From Pseudosulfitobacter pseudonitzschiae (GTDB lineage: Bacteria; Pseudomonadota; Alphaproteobacteria; Rhodobacterales; Rhodobacteraceae), in NCBI RefSeq assembly GCF_002222635.1, contig NZ_CP022415.1:1054001-1118000 (forward strand): a stretch of 64,000 nucleotides of DNA, read 5' to 3'. The notes beneath the pieces are model-generated. The model had not been told where the DNA came from. It ran no database searches and was given only the letters and a program-made list of their open reading frames with translations. Below are positions 46,986 through 55,846 of this stretch, in pieces (the stretch's first letter is position 1; the number at the start of each line of letters is the position of its first letter). The position numbers were made by a program, and so were the translations under genes.

Positions 46986-47336
<351 letters not shown>

Positions 47337-47441
47337 TTACATGCCGTTGTTGGGCGTCAGACCATTTTGCGTATGATGCGTCTATGAGGGGCGGGCGGAA
47401 TGCAAGGGGATGCGGCGGTTTTGGAAATGAAGAGGGTATTT

Positions 47442-47468
47442 TTTGTGCGAAGTGATCAAAATTTGTGC
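47442..47468. promoter_or_regulatory. Spaced direct repeat TTTGTGC upstream of glnB
   Basis: Two copies of TTTGTGC at 47442-47448 and 47462-47468 begin 20 bp apart, in the AT-rich gap between the divergent glnB and nnrD genes. This could be a regulator site; it is not the GCAC-N-GTGC palindrome expected for NtrC. Confidence 0.3.
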
Positions 47469-47580
47469 AGTTTGAAAATAAGTCATGCAAGACAAGGCCA
47501 GTGTTGCCGGTCCCGACGCCTGTGACACGGTCACCGATGATTTCTTTTGGCCCGAAATATCCCTGCCGGAGGCTCCTGCC

Positions 47581-48435
47581 ATGTCAACGCACCTGATCAC
47601 CCGCGACTCCTTGCCCGACCTTGGCAAAGCAGCGGGCCACAAATTCGACTATGGCCACGCGCTGGTGCTGAGCGGTGGACCGGGGCGCACGGGGGCTGCG
47701 CGGATGGCGGCGCGCGCTGCGTTACGGGTGGGGGCGGGGCTTGTGACACTTGGCGTGCCACCTGCTGCACAGATGGAGGTGGCGGCTCAGGTCACCGCCA
47801 TCATGATAAAGCGCATCGGTGATGCACAGGCCTTGGGCGATATGCTGCAAGACAACCGCCTGAACGCGCTTTGTGCCGGACCTGCGCTGGGGCTTGACGA
47901 TCGCGCTGCCGATCTGGTGCGCGTGTTGCTGCACAGCGGGCGCAATTGCGTATTGGACGCGGACGCGCTGACGCTGATTGCACGCGATCGGGCGCTGATG
48001 CAGGCCTTGCACGGTGGCTGCGTTCTGACGCCGCATGGCGGCGAGTTTGCGCGTTTGTTTCCGGACATCGCCGAAACAGTGCAGGGCGACGCGCCGATTG
48101 CGGTCAAAGCTGATGCCACCCGCAAAGCGGCGGCACGGTCAGGGGCTGTGGTGCTATTAAAAGGCTCTGAAACCGTCGTTGCGCATCCGGGCGGCGTATG
48201 TACGGTTCACAGCGCCACTGGTGATCGTGCGGCTCCGTGGCTTGCCACCGCAGGGGCAGGGGACGTTCTGGCGGGGCTGATCACCGGGTTGTTGGCACGC
48301 GGACTGGCACCCGCCGAGGCGGCAAAGGCCGCGACGTGGCTGCATGTCTCTTGCGCGTTGCACTTTGGCCCCGGCCTGATTGCCGAGGATTTGCCGGATT
48401 GTCTTCCGGCGGTGTTTCGCGATCTGGCGCTCTAG
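47581..48435 (+). CDS. nnrD: ADP-dependent NAD(P)H-hydrate dehydratase (stand-alone)
   Basis: This encodes a 284-residue repair enzyme that converts the S form of damaged NAD(P)H hydrate back to NAD(P)H. The ribokinase-like fold shows GHALVLSGGPGRTGAARMAA near the N-terminus and the conserved WLATAGAGDVLAGL catalytic stretch near the C-terminus. The ATG at 47581 follows GGAGG at 8 bases; an in-frame ATG at 47485 lacks a ribosome-binding site. The epimerase partner (NnrE), often fused to it, is absent here. The TAG interlocks with the Hint gene stop in CTAG. Confidence 0.9.
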   Translation: MSTHLITRDSLPDLGKAAGHKFDYGHALVLSGGPGRTGAARMAARAALRVGAGLVTLGVPPAAQMEVAAQVTAIMIKRIGDAQALGDMLQDNRLNALCAGPALGLDDRAADLVRVLLHSGRNCVLDADALTLIARDRALMQALHGGCVLTPHGGEFARLFPDIAETVQGDAPIAVKADATRKAAARSGAVVLLKGSETVVAHPGGVCTVHSATGDRAAPWLATAGAGDVLAGLITGLLARGLAPAEAAKAATWLHVSCALHFGPGLIAEDLPDCLPAVFRDLAL

Positions 48436-48935
48436 GCTGCCAGTTCCTGCACGGCGACCATCGCAGGCACCGACAGTTCCAACCCGTCCGCATAGACCAC
48501 ATGCGGCGCGTCAAAGCCCAGCTGGATCAACGACAGGTTGCGCACGCCCAGATCGGTGATGAACTCGCCGTCGATCAGGCATCCTGCGGGCAAGACGGCC
48601 TGTGACGCACCGACCAGCGCCTTGGCGCGCCAGTCACGCACCAGCACTTGTTGGGCGGCGGGCAGGATCACGTTTGTCTCGGGCCGTGTCTGACCCAATG
48701 ATCCCGCTGCGATGGCCACAGCGGCGGATTTGATCCGTGTGGTGCTAATCGCTTTCAAGGTCACCAGACCGGCGTTGCGGCTGATGATACGATCGCCGGG
48801 GGACAGGTATTCCACCGGTATTTCGCCATCGGCTGTCAGAAGAATTGTGCCGGCAACAAGGCCGACGTGAAGGATTTCTGCGCGCAGCTGCGGCACATGA
48901 CCGCTTTCGACGCGCCCGACCGTTTTCGGTTTCAT
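48432..48935 (-). CDS. Hint-domain protein with degenerate catalytic residues
   Basis: This encodes a 167-residue protein that is almost entirely a Hint (Hedgehog/intein) module of the Rhodobacteraceae type (LLTADGEIPVEYLSPGDRIISRNAG at about 33-56). The nucleophilic Cys expected in the CFxxGT motif is Gly25 (GLVAGT), and the expected His of SPxHRVLV is Gln95 (LPAAQQVLV), so autocatalytic cleavage is unlikely. No N-terminal signal or other domain is attached. Start at 48935 is supported by AGAGAGA upstream. Convergent with nnrD. What such a solo module does is unknown. Confidence 0.78.
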   Translation of the reverse strand: MKPKTVGRVESGHVPQLRAEILHVGLVAGTILLTADGEIPVEYLSPGDRIISRNAGLVTLKAISTTRIKSAAVAIAAGSLGQTRPETNVILPAAQQVLVRDWRAKALVGASQAVLPAGCLIDGEFITDLGVRNLSLIQLGFDAPHVVYADGLELSVPAMVAVQELAA

Positions 48936-49124
48936 GGGCGTCTCTCTTTTTTGTACAACCTGCCTCAAGGTTGAAGACAATATACCCCAACATAAGGTTA
49001 ATGTCGTCAGAATAATGACTGTAAAATTTTCCGGACCGGCCTGCGGCATTTTTGGTCTCGCCTATTTGTCGGGGCTTTGGTATCTGACGCGCCAGCGCCC
49101 GTGTGATGCAGGCGCGCTGACAGT

Positions 49125-49208
49125 GCGGGTGTGGCGGAATTGGTAGACGCACCAGATTTAGGTTCTGGCGCCTTTGGCGTGGGGGTTCGAGTCCCTTCAC
49201 CCGCACCA
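49125..49208 (+). tRNA. tRNA-Leu (UAG anticodon)
   Basis: The 84-nt gene begins GCGGGTG and pairs with CACCCGC before the discriminator A and an encoded CCA. The anticodon stem CCAGA/TCTGG encloses TTTAGGT, giving anticodon TAG, which reads CUA. The long variable arm (CGCCTTTGGCG) and GTTCGAGTC T-loop are typical of leucine tRNAs. Confidence 0.97.
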
Positions 49209-49494
49209 TTTCAATAACTTACGAGACGCAGTGAAAGTTGTCGGGTTGGCGGCGATGCCACAGAAACCTGTACTTTTTGCCCTTTTGACAGCGGCGCGTT
49301 ATTGTTCGGCACAGAAGCGGTTGCGCCAGAGCGGCGTGGGCTTCGCCCTCCTGTGTTTCTCGCAGACCTGCCCGTTTTCAGTGCTGTGCAGGCAACACCG
49401 ATCCGTGGATGAAATGTTTTCGCGTGGCTTAACCCCTTGTTCAGGCCTGCGGGTCTAACTGGCTTTGTGACTCGCCAGACAGGGCCAAAACCGG

Positions 49495-50364
49495 ATGAAA
49501 TTGTTGACTGTTTTCATGATCCTGTCGGGATGTTTCGTGCTGTTTGGTCACGCCCCCGCAGCACAGGCAGAAGCGACAGAGGCGGCGTTGGTGCATCGCA
49601 TCGATATTGCCGGGCGGCAACGTATGCTGTCGCAACGCATGGGGATGGCGGCCTGTTTCGTCATGGGCAATGTCGAGGCAGCATCCTATGCCGATATCGC
49701 CAGACAGGCGTATGACGCGCTGGCGGTTGGCCAGCGCACGCTGCGTCAGGGCGACCCGAGGCAGGACATCGAGGCCGAGCGTGATCCGGCGGTTCTGGTG
49801 TTGCTGGACAGATCCGATGCCATTTTCGACACCTTCGGGCGGGCAGTTCTTCAGGTCAGCCACCAAGACCTGCAATCGGTTGTGATTGCGCAGGTGACCA
49901 ATCTGGATTTTCTGATGCTTGAGCAACTGAACCTGACCGTCAGCGCGATAGAACACCAACGGGTGTCGGCCACGCAGGGCGCGCAATTGATCAAAACCAT
50001 CGACATTGCAGGACGACAGCGGATGCTGTCCCAAAAGGTGTTGAAGGAGTATTGCTACGTCAGTCTGGGGGTGGACACCCGGCGACAACAACAACAGATG
50101 GCGACAACCATCAAGATGTTTGAAAGAAGTCTGGAACTGCTGGAGACTGGCAGCGACGAGCATGGTGTGCTGGCACCACCGAATGTACGCGCCAAGGGGA
50201 GGCTGGCGCGCGTGCGCAGCATATGGGAGCGGCTTGCCCCGATCCTGCAGAGTGCGGTGTCGGGCAAGGATGTCGATCCTGCCGATTTGCAGCGTGCAGC
50301 GGGGTTCAGCGAGGATTTGCTTAAGGCGTCGCAGCACGCAGTGGCCAGCTATCTGAAGCTTTGA
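49495..50364 (+). CDS. Exported protein with two PilJ-type N-terminal domains
   Basis: This encodes a 289-residue periplasmic protein. After a signal peptide (about 1-25) it carries two copies of the PilJ/type IV pili methyl-accepting N-terminal sensor fold, marked by IDIAGRQRMLSQ at residues 36-47 and again at 169-180. Such domains sense small ligands in chemoreceptors and nitrate-type sensors, but here there is no membrane anchor past the signal peptide and no signalling domain, so it may be a secreted binding protein. It precedes the TRAP transporter by about 200 bases, which suggests, but does not prove, a shared ligand. Confidence 0.85.
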   Translation: MKLLTVFMILSGCFVLFGHAPAAQAEATEAALVHRIDIAGRQRMLSQRMGMAACFVMGNVEAASYADIARQAYDALAVGQRTLRQGDPRQDIEAERDPAVLVLLDRSDAIFDTFGRAVLQVSHQDLQSVVIAQVTNLDFLMLEQLNLTVSAIEHQRVSATQGAQLIKTIDIAGRQRMLSQKVLKEYCYVSLGVDTRRQQQQMATTIKMFERSLELLETGSDEHGVLAPPNVRAKGRLARVRSIWERLAPILQSAVSGKDVDPADLQRAAGFSEDLLKASQHAVASYLKL

Positions 50365-50566
50365 ACAGTCCGATCCGTGTCCGGCCAACGGTTCCTTGCA
50401 GATTCTTCAAGTCAATTTCGCCGTTTGGACGTTGGGTCGCGCGTTAAAAGACCAGTTGAGGGAAAGGGGTTTCCGAGTCACACTCTGTCTTTCAGGGGCG
50501 TCTTTTCAGAAGCGCCAAGTTGGCTGCACCGCGAGGGGGCGCCAAGCCATTCTTTGGGAGGAAGAT

Positions 50567-51610
50567 ATGACGAACAAACCACAAGGTATGAATCGCCGCG
50601 CCATGTTGCGCGGAGCCGCCGTTGCTGCCGTTGCCACACCCGCACTGGTCGGCAAGGCGATCGCCGCAGGCGAAGTTACGTGGCGCGTACAGGCGCACTG
50701 GCCCAAAGCGTCCAGTTCGTTCACCGACAGTCTTGGAGTGGTGGCCACATTGCTGGAAGAGCGCACCGAAGGTGCGTTCAAGCTGGAGTTGCTGGGTGCC
50801 GGCGAATTCGCCAAAGGCCCCGACATTTACAACATCGTGCGCAAGGGCGTGGTGCCGATGGGCACGATCAGCCCGTCCTATATCCTCGACAGCGCCGAAG
50901 CGGCGTCCTTTGCCTATGGTATTCCGGGCACGCTGCGTCAGTCGTGGGAAATGGAACACGCGATCAAGAACCTTGGCATCGAAGATCTGGTGAACGAGGA
51001 TCTGGCATCCGAAGGTGTGCGCCTGATGTCGGAAAAAGTGCTGCCGACCGAAATGGTCGTGTCGAAAAAGATCGAATCCGCAGCCGATTTCCAAGGTCTG
51101 AAAATCCGCTCGTCGGGCAAGATGCTGGACTATCTGGCCGCCGCCGGTGCCGCTCCGCAATTTGTGCCCGGTTCGGAATTGTACCAATCCCTGTCGTCGG
51201 GCGTGGTGGATGGCGCGCATTGGGGTGCGGCCATTGGTGCGCAGTCGATGTCGCTGTGGGAGGTTTGCAAATATCACTACAAACCCGTGTTAGCTCAGAC
51301 CACCGATGCGTTCATCTTGAACGAAGACGCATTGGCCGAACTGCCCGACGATCTGCGCACCGCGCTGGTTGACCTGATTTCGAACCGCTTTTTCTTGCGG
51401 TCCGCCGAATACCAGCACAAGGAAGCCATCGCGCTATCCGAAGGTGTGGCCAATGACGGTGTCGAAGTGATGCAACTGCCGCAAGACGTGCTGGAGATGC
51501 TGGCAGCCGCCTCGAAAACCATCCTCGAGGAAGAGGGTCAGAAGGGCGAGAAAGCAGCCAAGGCTGCCGATATCTATCGTACCTTGATGTCCGACCTCGG
51601 CTACGCCTGA
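50567..51610 (+). CDS. dctP: TRAP transporter solute-binding protein (DctP family)
   Basis: This encodes a 347-residue periplasmic receptor of a tripartite ATP-independent transporter. It starts with a twin-arginine signal (NRRAMLRGAAVAAVATPALVGKAIAAG), unusual in that it implies folded export. The DctP core has the conserved GLKIRSSGKMLDYLAAAGAAP, SELYQSLSSGVVDGAHW and C-terminal helices. Ligand is unknown; sequence suggests the organic-acid or sugar-acid type. GGGAGGAAG precedes the ATG. Two hairpins follow before dctQ. Confidence 0.95.
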   Translation: MTNKPQGMNRRAMLRGAAVAAVATPALVGKAIAAGEVTWRVQAHWPKASSSFTDSLGVVATLLEERTEGAFKLELLGAGEFAKGPDIYNIVRKGVVPMGTISPSYILDSAEAASFAYGIPGTLRQSWEMEHAIKNLGIEDLVNEDLASEGVRLMSEKVLPTEMVVSKKIESAADFQGLKIRSSGKMLDYLAAAGAAPQFVPGSELYQSLSSGVVDGAHWGAAIGAQSMSLWEVCKYHYKPVLAQTTDAFILNEDALAELPDDLRTALVDLISNRFFLRSAEYQHKEAIALSEGVANDGVEVMQLPQDVLEMLAAASKTILEEEGQKGEKAAKAADIYRTLMSDLGYA

Positions 51611-51621
51611 TCCGTAGTCTG

Positions 51622-51705
51622 CGGATGCCGTCATGCCCCTGCCGGGGCGTGTCGCGGCATCCGGTTTCATAACGCCTGCGCTGTCCTGACGGGGTGGCGC
51701 AGGCG
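51622..51705. terminator. Two tandem hairpins between dctP and dctQ
   Basis: Hairpin 1 has a 9-bp stem CGGATGCCG (51622-51630) with CGGCATCCG (51655-51663) and an inner GCCCC/GGGGC stem. Hairpin 2 has CGCCTGCGC (51673-51681) with GCGCAGGCG (51697-51705). No T-tract follows either, so they more likely limit transcript decay or attenuate read-through than fully terminate. Confidence 0.7.
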
Positions 51706-51732
51706 CTTTGCCCTTATTGTGGAGACAGTAAC

Positions 51733-52299
51733 ATGTTTCAACTGGCCCGCGCCGTGACGCGCGTGAACAGGTTTATCGGGAAATGGGCCTCGCTGGCCGT
51801 TCTGGTGATCTTTGCCCTGCTGCTGGCCGATGTGGTCATGCGATATCTGGTCGGACGTCCGGCGATCTGGACGGCGGAACTGGCGACCCTGATCTTTGGT
51901 GTCTATGCGGTTATCGGCGGTGGCTTTCTGCTGATCGAACGGGGGCACGTGAACGTCGATATCATCTATGGTGCGCAAAGCCTGCGGCGCCGCGCGATGC
52001 TGGATATTCTGACCTGGCCGCTGTTTGCTCTCTTTGTCGGTGTGCTGCTGTGGCAGGGCTATGACATTGCTGCAGAAGCGGTCAACGATTGGGAACGCTC
52101 GCAGTCGATGTGGAGGCCACCGCTGTGGCCCACTAAAATCATGATCCCCGTGGCAGCTACGCTGTTGCTGCTTCAGGGGCTGATCCGCCTGTGGGCGGAT
52201 GTGCGCGTGGTCATGGGCCTGCCGGTGCCCGACGATGTATTCGGCAAACCCGGAGCGCCTGAACATCAGCCCGAACATTCCAAGGAGATGCAGCAATGA
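51733..52299 (+). CDS. dctQ: TRAP transporter small permease (DctQ family)
   Basis: This encodes a 188-residue membrane protein with four helices and the DctQ hallmark stretch (LLLADVVMRYLVGRPAIWTAELATLIFGVYAVIGGGFLL). It links the binding protein to the DctM permease. The ATG at 51733 follows GGAGACAG and is preferred over an upstream GTG frame. It overlaps dctM by 4 bases (ATGA). Confidence 0.93.
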   Translation: MFQLARAVTRVNRFIGKWASLAVLVIFALLLADVVMRYLVGRPAIWTAELATLIFGVYAVIGGGFLLIERGHVNVDIIYGAQSLRRRAMLDILTWPLFALFVGVLLWQGYDIAAEAVNDWERSQSMWRPPLWPTKIMIPVAATLLLLQGLIRLWADVRVVMGLPVPDDVFGKPGAPEHQPEHSKEMQQ

Positions 52300-53609
52300 G
52301 CGTCGAACTTTTGACCCTGCTGTTTTTCGGCAGCCTGCTGGTCTTTCTTTTGCTCGGCACCCCGCTGGCCTTTGTGCTGGGCGGTGTTTCGGTGGTCTTC
52401 CTGTACTTCGAGATGGGCGAGATCGGGTTTTACCTGCTGGCCTCCAAGATGTGGGAGACGATGCAAAACCCCACGTTGATGGCGATTCCGCTGTTTGTCT
52501 TTATGGCGATCCTGCTGGAAAAGTCGGGGGTTGCGAATGATCTTTACGATATGATGCACCAGTGGTGGGGCGGCCTGCGTGGCGGTCTGGCCATCGGCAC
52601 GGTGCTGATCTGCGTGATCTTTGCGGCCATGTCGGGGATTTCCGGTGCGGCTGTTGTCACGATGGGCACCATCGCACTGCCCAAGATGCTGGAGCGCGGA
52701 TACGACAAGAAGCTGGCGTTGGGGGCGATCAACGCGGGCGGGGGCTGGGGCATTCTGATCCCGCCGTCGATCCTGATGGTGCTTTATGCGCTGCTGACCG
52801 AAGTGTCGGTGGGCCGTCTGTTCGCTGCCGGTGTCGGTCCCGGTCTGACATTGTTCATTCTGGTGTCGCTGTATATCGGGACACGTTGCTGGTTGCAGCC
52901 TGATCTGGGTCCGGCGCTGCCGCTGGAAGAGCGGGCAAGCTGGGGGCAAAAGTTCCGGTCGCTGCGCGCTGTCATCCTGCCGATCCTGATCGTGACCATC
53001 GTTCTGGGCGCGATCTTTGGCGGCTTTGCCACCGCGACCGAAGCTGCGGCCATCGGTGTGTTCGGTGCGCTGTTTGCCACCGGTGTGAACCGCCAACTGT
53101 CGTGGAAGGTGATCCACGAGGCGTCGATTTCCACGCTGAAGCTGACGGCGCTGATCATCTGGATCCTGTTCGCGGCGCACGCCTTTTCGACCGCCTATAC
53201 GGCGCTGGGGGCGCAAAGCCTGATCAGCGACCTGATGGAGTTCATCCCCGGCGGACGCTGGGGTGCGCTGGCCTTTATGCTGGTGGTGCTGTTCTTTTTC
53301 GGGATGGTGCTGGACCCTGTGGGGATCATGCTGATTACGCTGCCGGTGTTCCTGCCGGTGGTGCAGGCGGCAGGCTTTGATCCGATCTGGTTCGGCATCT
53401 TGTTCATTATCATGATGGAGGTGGGGTATATGACGCCGCCCTTCGGCTTTAACCTGTTCTACCTCAAGGGGGTGGCGCCGCCGGATGTGACGATGGGCGA
53501 TATTTACACTTCGGTCATTCCTTATGTGATCGTGACGCTGATCGGTGTCCTGCTGATCATCCTGTTCCCGGGCATCGCGTTGTATCTGCCGAACCTGTTC
53601 TACAACTGA
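52296..53609 (+). CDS. dctM: TRAP transporter large permease (DctM family)
   Basis: This encodes a 437-residue, twelve-helix permease of the ion transporter superfamily, the catalytic subunit that moves the ligand with sodium or protons. Typical segments are the N-terminal LLTLLFFGSLLVFLLLGTPLAFVLG, GISGAAVVTMGTIALPKML and the C-terminal MTPPFGFNLFYLKGVAPP. It completes a full dctPQM operon. A hairpin and terminator follow. Confidence 0.96.
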   Translation: MSVELLTLLFFGSLLVFLLLGTPLAFVLGGVSVVFLYFEMGEIGFYLLASKMWETMQNPTLMAIPLFVFMAILLEKSGVANDLYDMMHQWWGGLRGGLAIGTVLICVIFAAMSGISGAAVVTMGTIALPKMLERGYDKKLALGAINAGGGWGILIPPSILMVLYALLTEVSVGRLFAAGVGPGLTLFILVSLYIGTRCWLQPDLGPALPLEERASWGQKFRSLRAVILPILIVTIVLGAIFGGFATATEAAAIGVFGALFATGVNRQLSWKVIHEASISTLKLTALIIWILFAAHAFSTAYTALGAQSLISDLMEFIPGGRWGALAFMLVVLFFFGMVLDPVGIMLITLPVFLPVVQAAGFDPIWFGILFIIMMEVGYMTPPFGFNLFYLKGVAPPDVTMGDIYTSVIPYVIVTLIGVLLIILFPGIALYLPNLFYN

Positions 53610-53611
53610 CC

Positions 53612-53674
53612 GGACGGCTTGCACCGTCCACCACACCAAATGAATCCGCGCAGCCCGCCAAGCTGCGCGGATTT
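53612..53674 (+). terminator. Hairpin and terminator after dctM
   Basis: A short hairpin GGACGG/CCGTCC (53612-53629) is followed by an 11-bp stem AATCCGCGCAG (53643-53653) with CTGCGCGGATT (53663-53673) and a few Ts. The second is the likely end of the TRAP operon. Confidence 0.75.
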
Positions 53675-53773
53675 GCACCTTGAACCCCTTGCGCCCGGTC
53701 CGTAGGGCCAATAGAACGGCGCAAATTTTGCCAAGCGCTCCGCAATGGGGCGCGATTACGCTATGGAGCACAC

Positions 53774-55105
53774 ATGCAGGTCACCGAGACGCTGAACGAA
53801 GGTTTGAAACGCGGCTATGCCATTACGATCACCGCGGCTGAGATCGAAGCCAAAGTGAACGAAAAGCTGGCCGAGGCGCAGCCCGAAGTCGAAATGAAGG
53901 GCTTTCGCAAAGGCAAAGTTCCGATGGCGCTGCTGAAAAAGCAGTTTGGTCCGCGCATCATGGGCGAAGTCATGCAAGAAAGCGTTGACGGCGCGATGTC
54001 CAAGCATTTCGAAGACAGTGGCGACCGTCCCGCAATGCAGCCCGAGGTCAAAATGACCAACGAGGACTGGAAAGAGGGCGACGACGTCAATGTCGAGATG
54101 TCCTATGAAAAACTGCCCGAGATCCCCGAAGTGGACCTGAGCACGATCACGCTGGACAAGCTGGTTGTGAAATCCGACGACGCGGCGGTGGACGAAGCGC
54201 TGGGCAACCTTGCCGAAACCGCACAAGACTTTAAAGACCGCAAGAAAGGCTCGAAAGCCAAGGACGGCGATCAGGTTGTGATGGATTTCGTTGGCAAGGT
54301 TGACGGCGAAGCATTCGAAGGCGGTTCTGCCGAAGATTATCCGCTGGTACTGGGCTCGAACAGCTTTATCCCCGGTTTTGAGGATCAGCTGGTTGGCGTG
54401 AAAGAAGGCGAAGAAAAAGCCGTGACGGTTTCCTTCCCCGACGATTACCAGGCTGAAAATCTGGCTGGCAAAGAAGCCGTGTTCGATTGCACGATCAAGG
54501 CAGTCAAAGAACCCAAAGCTGGCGAAATCAACGACGAGATGGCCAAGAAGTTTGGCGCCGAAGACCTTGCCGCGCTGAAAACCCAAATCGCAGAGCGTCT
54601 GGAAGCAGAGTACGCCGGTGCCGCACGTGCGGTCATGAAGCGTGGCCTGCTGGACGCGCTGGACAAGGCCGTGAGCTTTGACCTGCCGCCGTCGCTGGTC
54701 GACGCCGAAGCAGGCCAGATCGCGCACCAGCTGTGGCACGAGGAAAACCCCGACGTCGAAGGTCATGATCACCCTGACGTAACGCCTACAGACGAGCACA
54801 AGACACTGGCCGAACGCCGCGTGCGTTTGGGCCTGCTGTTGGCCGAGCTGGGACAGAAGGCCGAGGTTGAAGTGACCGACGCCGAGATGAGCCAAGCGGT
54901 GATGAATCAGGCGCGTCAGTACCCCGGTCAGGAACGTCAGTTCTTTGAATTCGTGCAGCAGAACCCGCAGATGCAGCAACAGCTGCGCGCGCCCTTGTTC
55001 GAGGACAAGGTTGTGGATTTCGTGTTCGATCAGGCAACTGTCACCGAGAAAGAAATCTCGAAGGACGAGCTGCAAAAAGCCGTTGAGGCGCTGGAAGACG
55101 AATAA
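53774..55105 (+). CDS. tig: Trigger factor
   Basis: This encodes a 443-residue ribosome-associated chaperone and peptidyl-prolyl isomerase. The N-terminal ribosome-binding motif [14 protein letters not shown] is present, followed by the FKBP-like domain ([20 protein letters not shown] and following) and the helical C-terminal chaperone arms. GGAG lies upstream of the ATG. A terminator follows the stop. Confidence 0.98.
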   Translation: MQVTETLNEGLKRGYAITITAAEIEAKVNEKLAEAQPEVEMKGFRKGKVPMALLKKQFGPRIMGEVMQESVDGAMSKHFEDSGDRPAMQPEVKMTNEDWKEGDDVNVEMSYEKLPEIPEVDLSTITLDKLVVKSDDAAVDEALGNLAETAQDFKDRKKGSKAKDGDQVVMDFVGKVDGEAFEGGSAEDYPLVLGSNSFIPGFEDQLVGVKEGEEKAVTVSFPDDYQAENLAGKEAVFDCTIKAVKEPKAGEINDEMAKKFGAEDLAALKTQIAERLEAEYAGAARAVMKRGLLDALDKAVSFDLPPSLVDAEAGQIAHQLWHEENPDVEGHDHPDVTPTDEHKTLAERRVRLGLLLAELGQKAEVEVTDAEMSQAVMNQARQYPGQERQFFEFVQQNPQMQQQLRAPLFEDKVVDFVFDQATVTEKEISKDELQKAVEALEDE

Positions 55106-55133
55106 GTCTTTCGCAGCCTTCGGGTTTGAAATG

Positions 55134-55162
55134 AAAAAGGCCGTCCTTCGGGGCGGCCTTTT
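55134..55162 (+). terminator. Rho-independent terminator after tig
   Basis: A 10-bp stem (AAGGCCGTCC with GGGCGGCCTT, one T-G pair) has a TTCG loop and is followed by further Ts; its left arm is preceded by an A-run, so it may also act on the other strand. Confidence 0.85.
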
Positions 55163-55212
55163 GCGTTAGGGGAACAGTTGATCGCGGGCCGCGTGCCGCC
55201 CGTGTGGTGGTC

Positions 55213-55698
55213 TTAGCCTTTACGCAGGCCGGTTTGCACCAGCATCCCGCGTTTCTTGGCCTCGTAATAATAGCCACGGGCATACCATTGGATCGCCGTA
55301 TTCATGTCGCCATCTGACAAAAGCCATGCGCCGCGCAGATATTTCACGCCGTATTTCAGATTGGTTTCGGCATCCAGCAGATCAGACGCAGAGCCCTGAT
55401 GCCCCATGCTGCGGGCAGTCGCGGGCAGGATCTGCAACAGGCCGTAATAGGGGCCATTGCGTGCGCCCGGACGGTGGGTGCTTTCGCGGATGGCAAGCCG
55501 GTGGACCAACGGACGCGGAACGTCGTAGTGGTCGGCGTACTGGTTGATCAGGCGACGCAACTGGGGCGTTTCGTTCGGGTACAGCGGCGGTTCCATGAAT
55601 TCGGGGGCCTGCGGCTCGGACGGGGCTGCGCTGCAGGCGGACAGGGCAGGCGTACAGGCCAGCATCAACAGGGCGGTGCGGCGTGTGAGAAGAGACAT
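55213..55698 (-). CDS. Lipoprotein lytic transglycosylase (SLT domain)
   Basis: This encodes a 161-residue lipoprotein with a signal ending LSAC, modified Cys22, and a small SLT-type transglycosylase domain. The catalytic Glu72 is in AIRESTHRP, followed by NGPYYGLLQILPATARSMG and the LLDAETNLKYGVKYL block. It should cleave peptidoglycan from the outer membrane or periplasm. The protein is short compared with MltC or Slt, containing only the catalytic core. The start at 55698 is chosen for the signal. Confidence 0.9.
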   Translation of the reverse strand: MSLLTRRTALLMLACTPALSACSAAPSEPQAPEFMEPPLYPNETPQLRRLINQYADHYDVPRPLVHRLAIRESTHRPGARNGPYYGLLQILPATARSMGHQGSASDLLDAETNLKYGVKYLRGAWLLSDGDMNTAIQWYARGYYYEAKKRGMLVQTGLRKG

Positions 55699-55846
55699 TT
55701 TTAAACCGTAAGCAGTGAATATGCCGGCGATGTAGACTCGTCCGGGTGATTCCGGCCAGACACTATGGCCCAAGTGGGCGTTTACACGCCGATGCGGGCC
55801 GTTGTGGGCGCATCGGCGCTTGTGTGCCTCGGAGGATTTTCGGGTG

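Noticed and set aside
49125-49494. tRNA-Leu as a possible integration site
   Set aside because: No integrase, no repeat of the tRNA 3' end in the window and no change in gene content after it.
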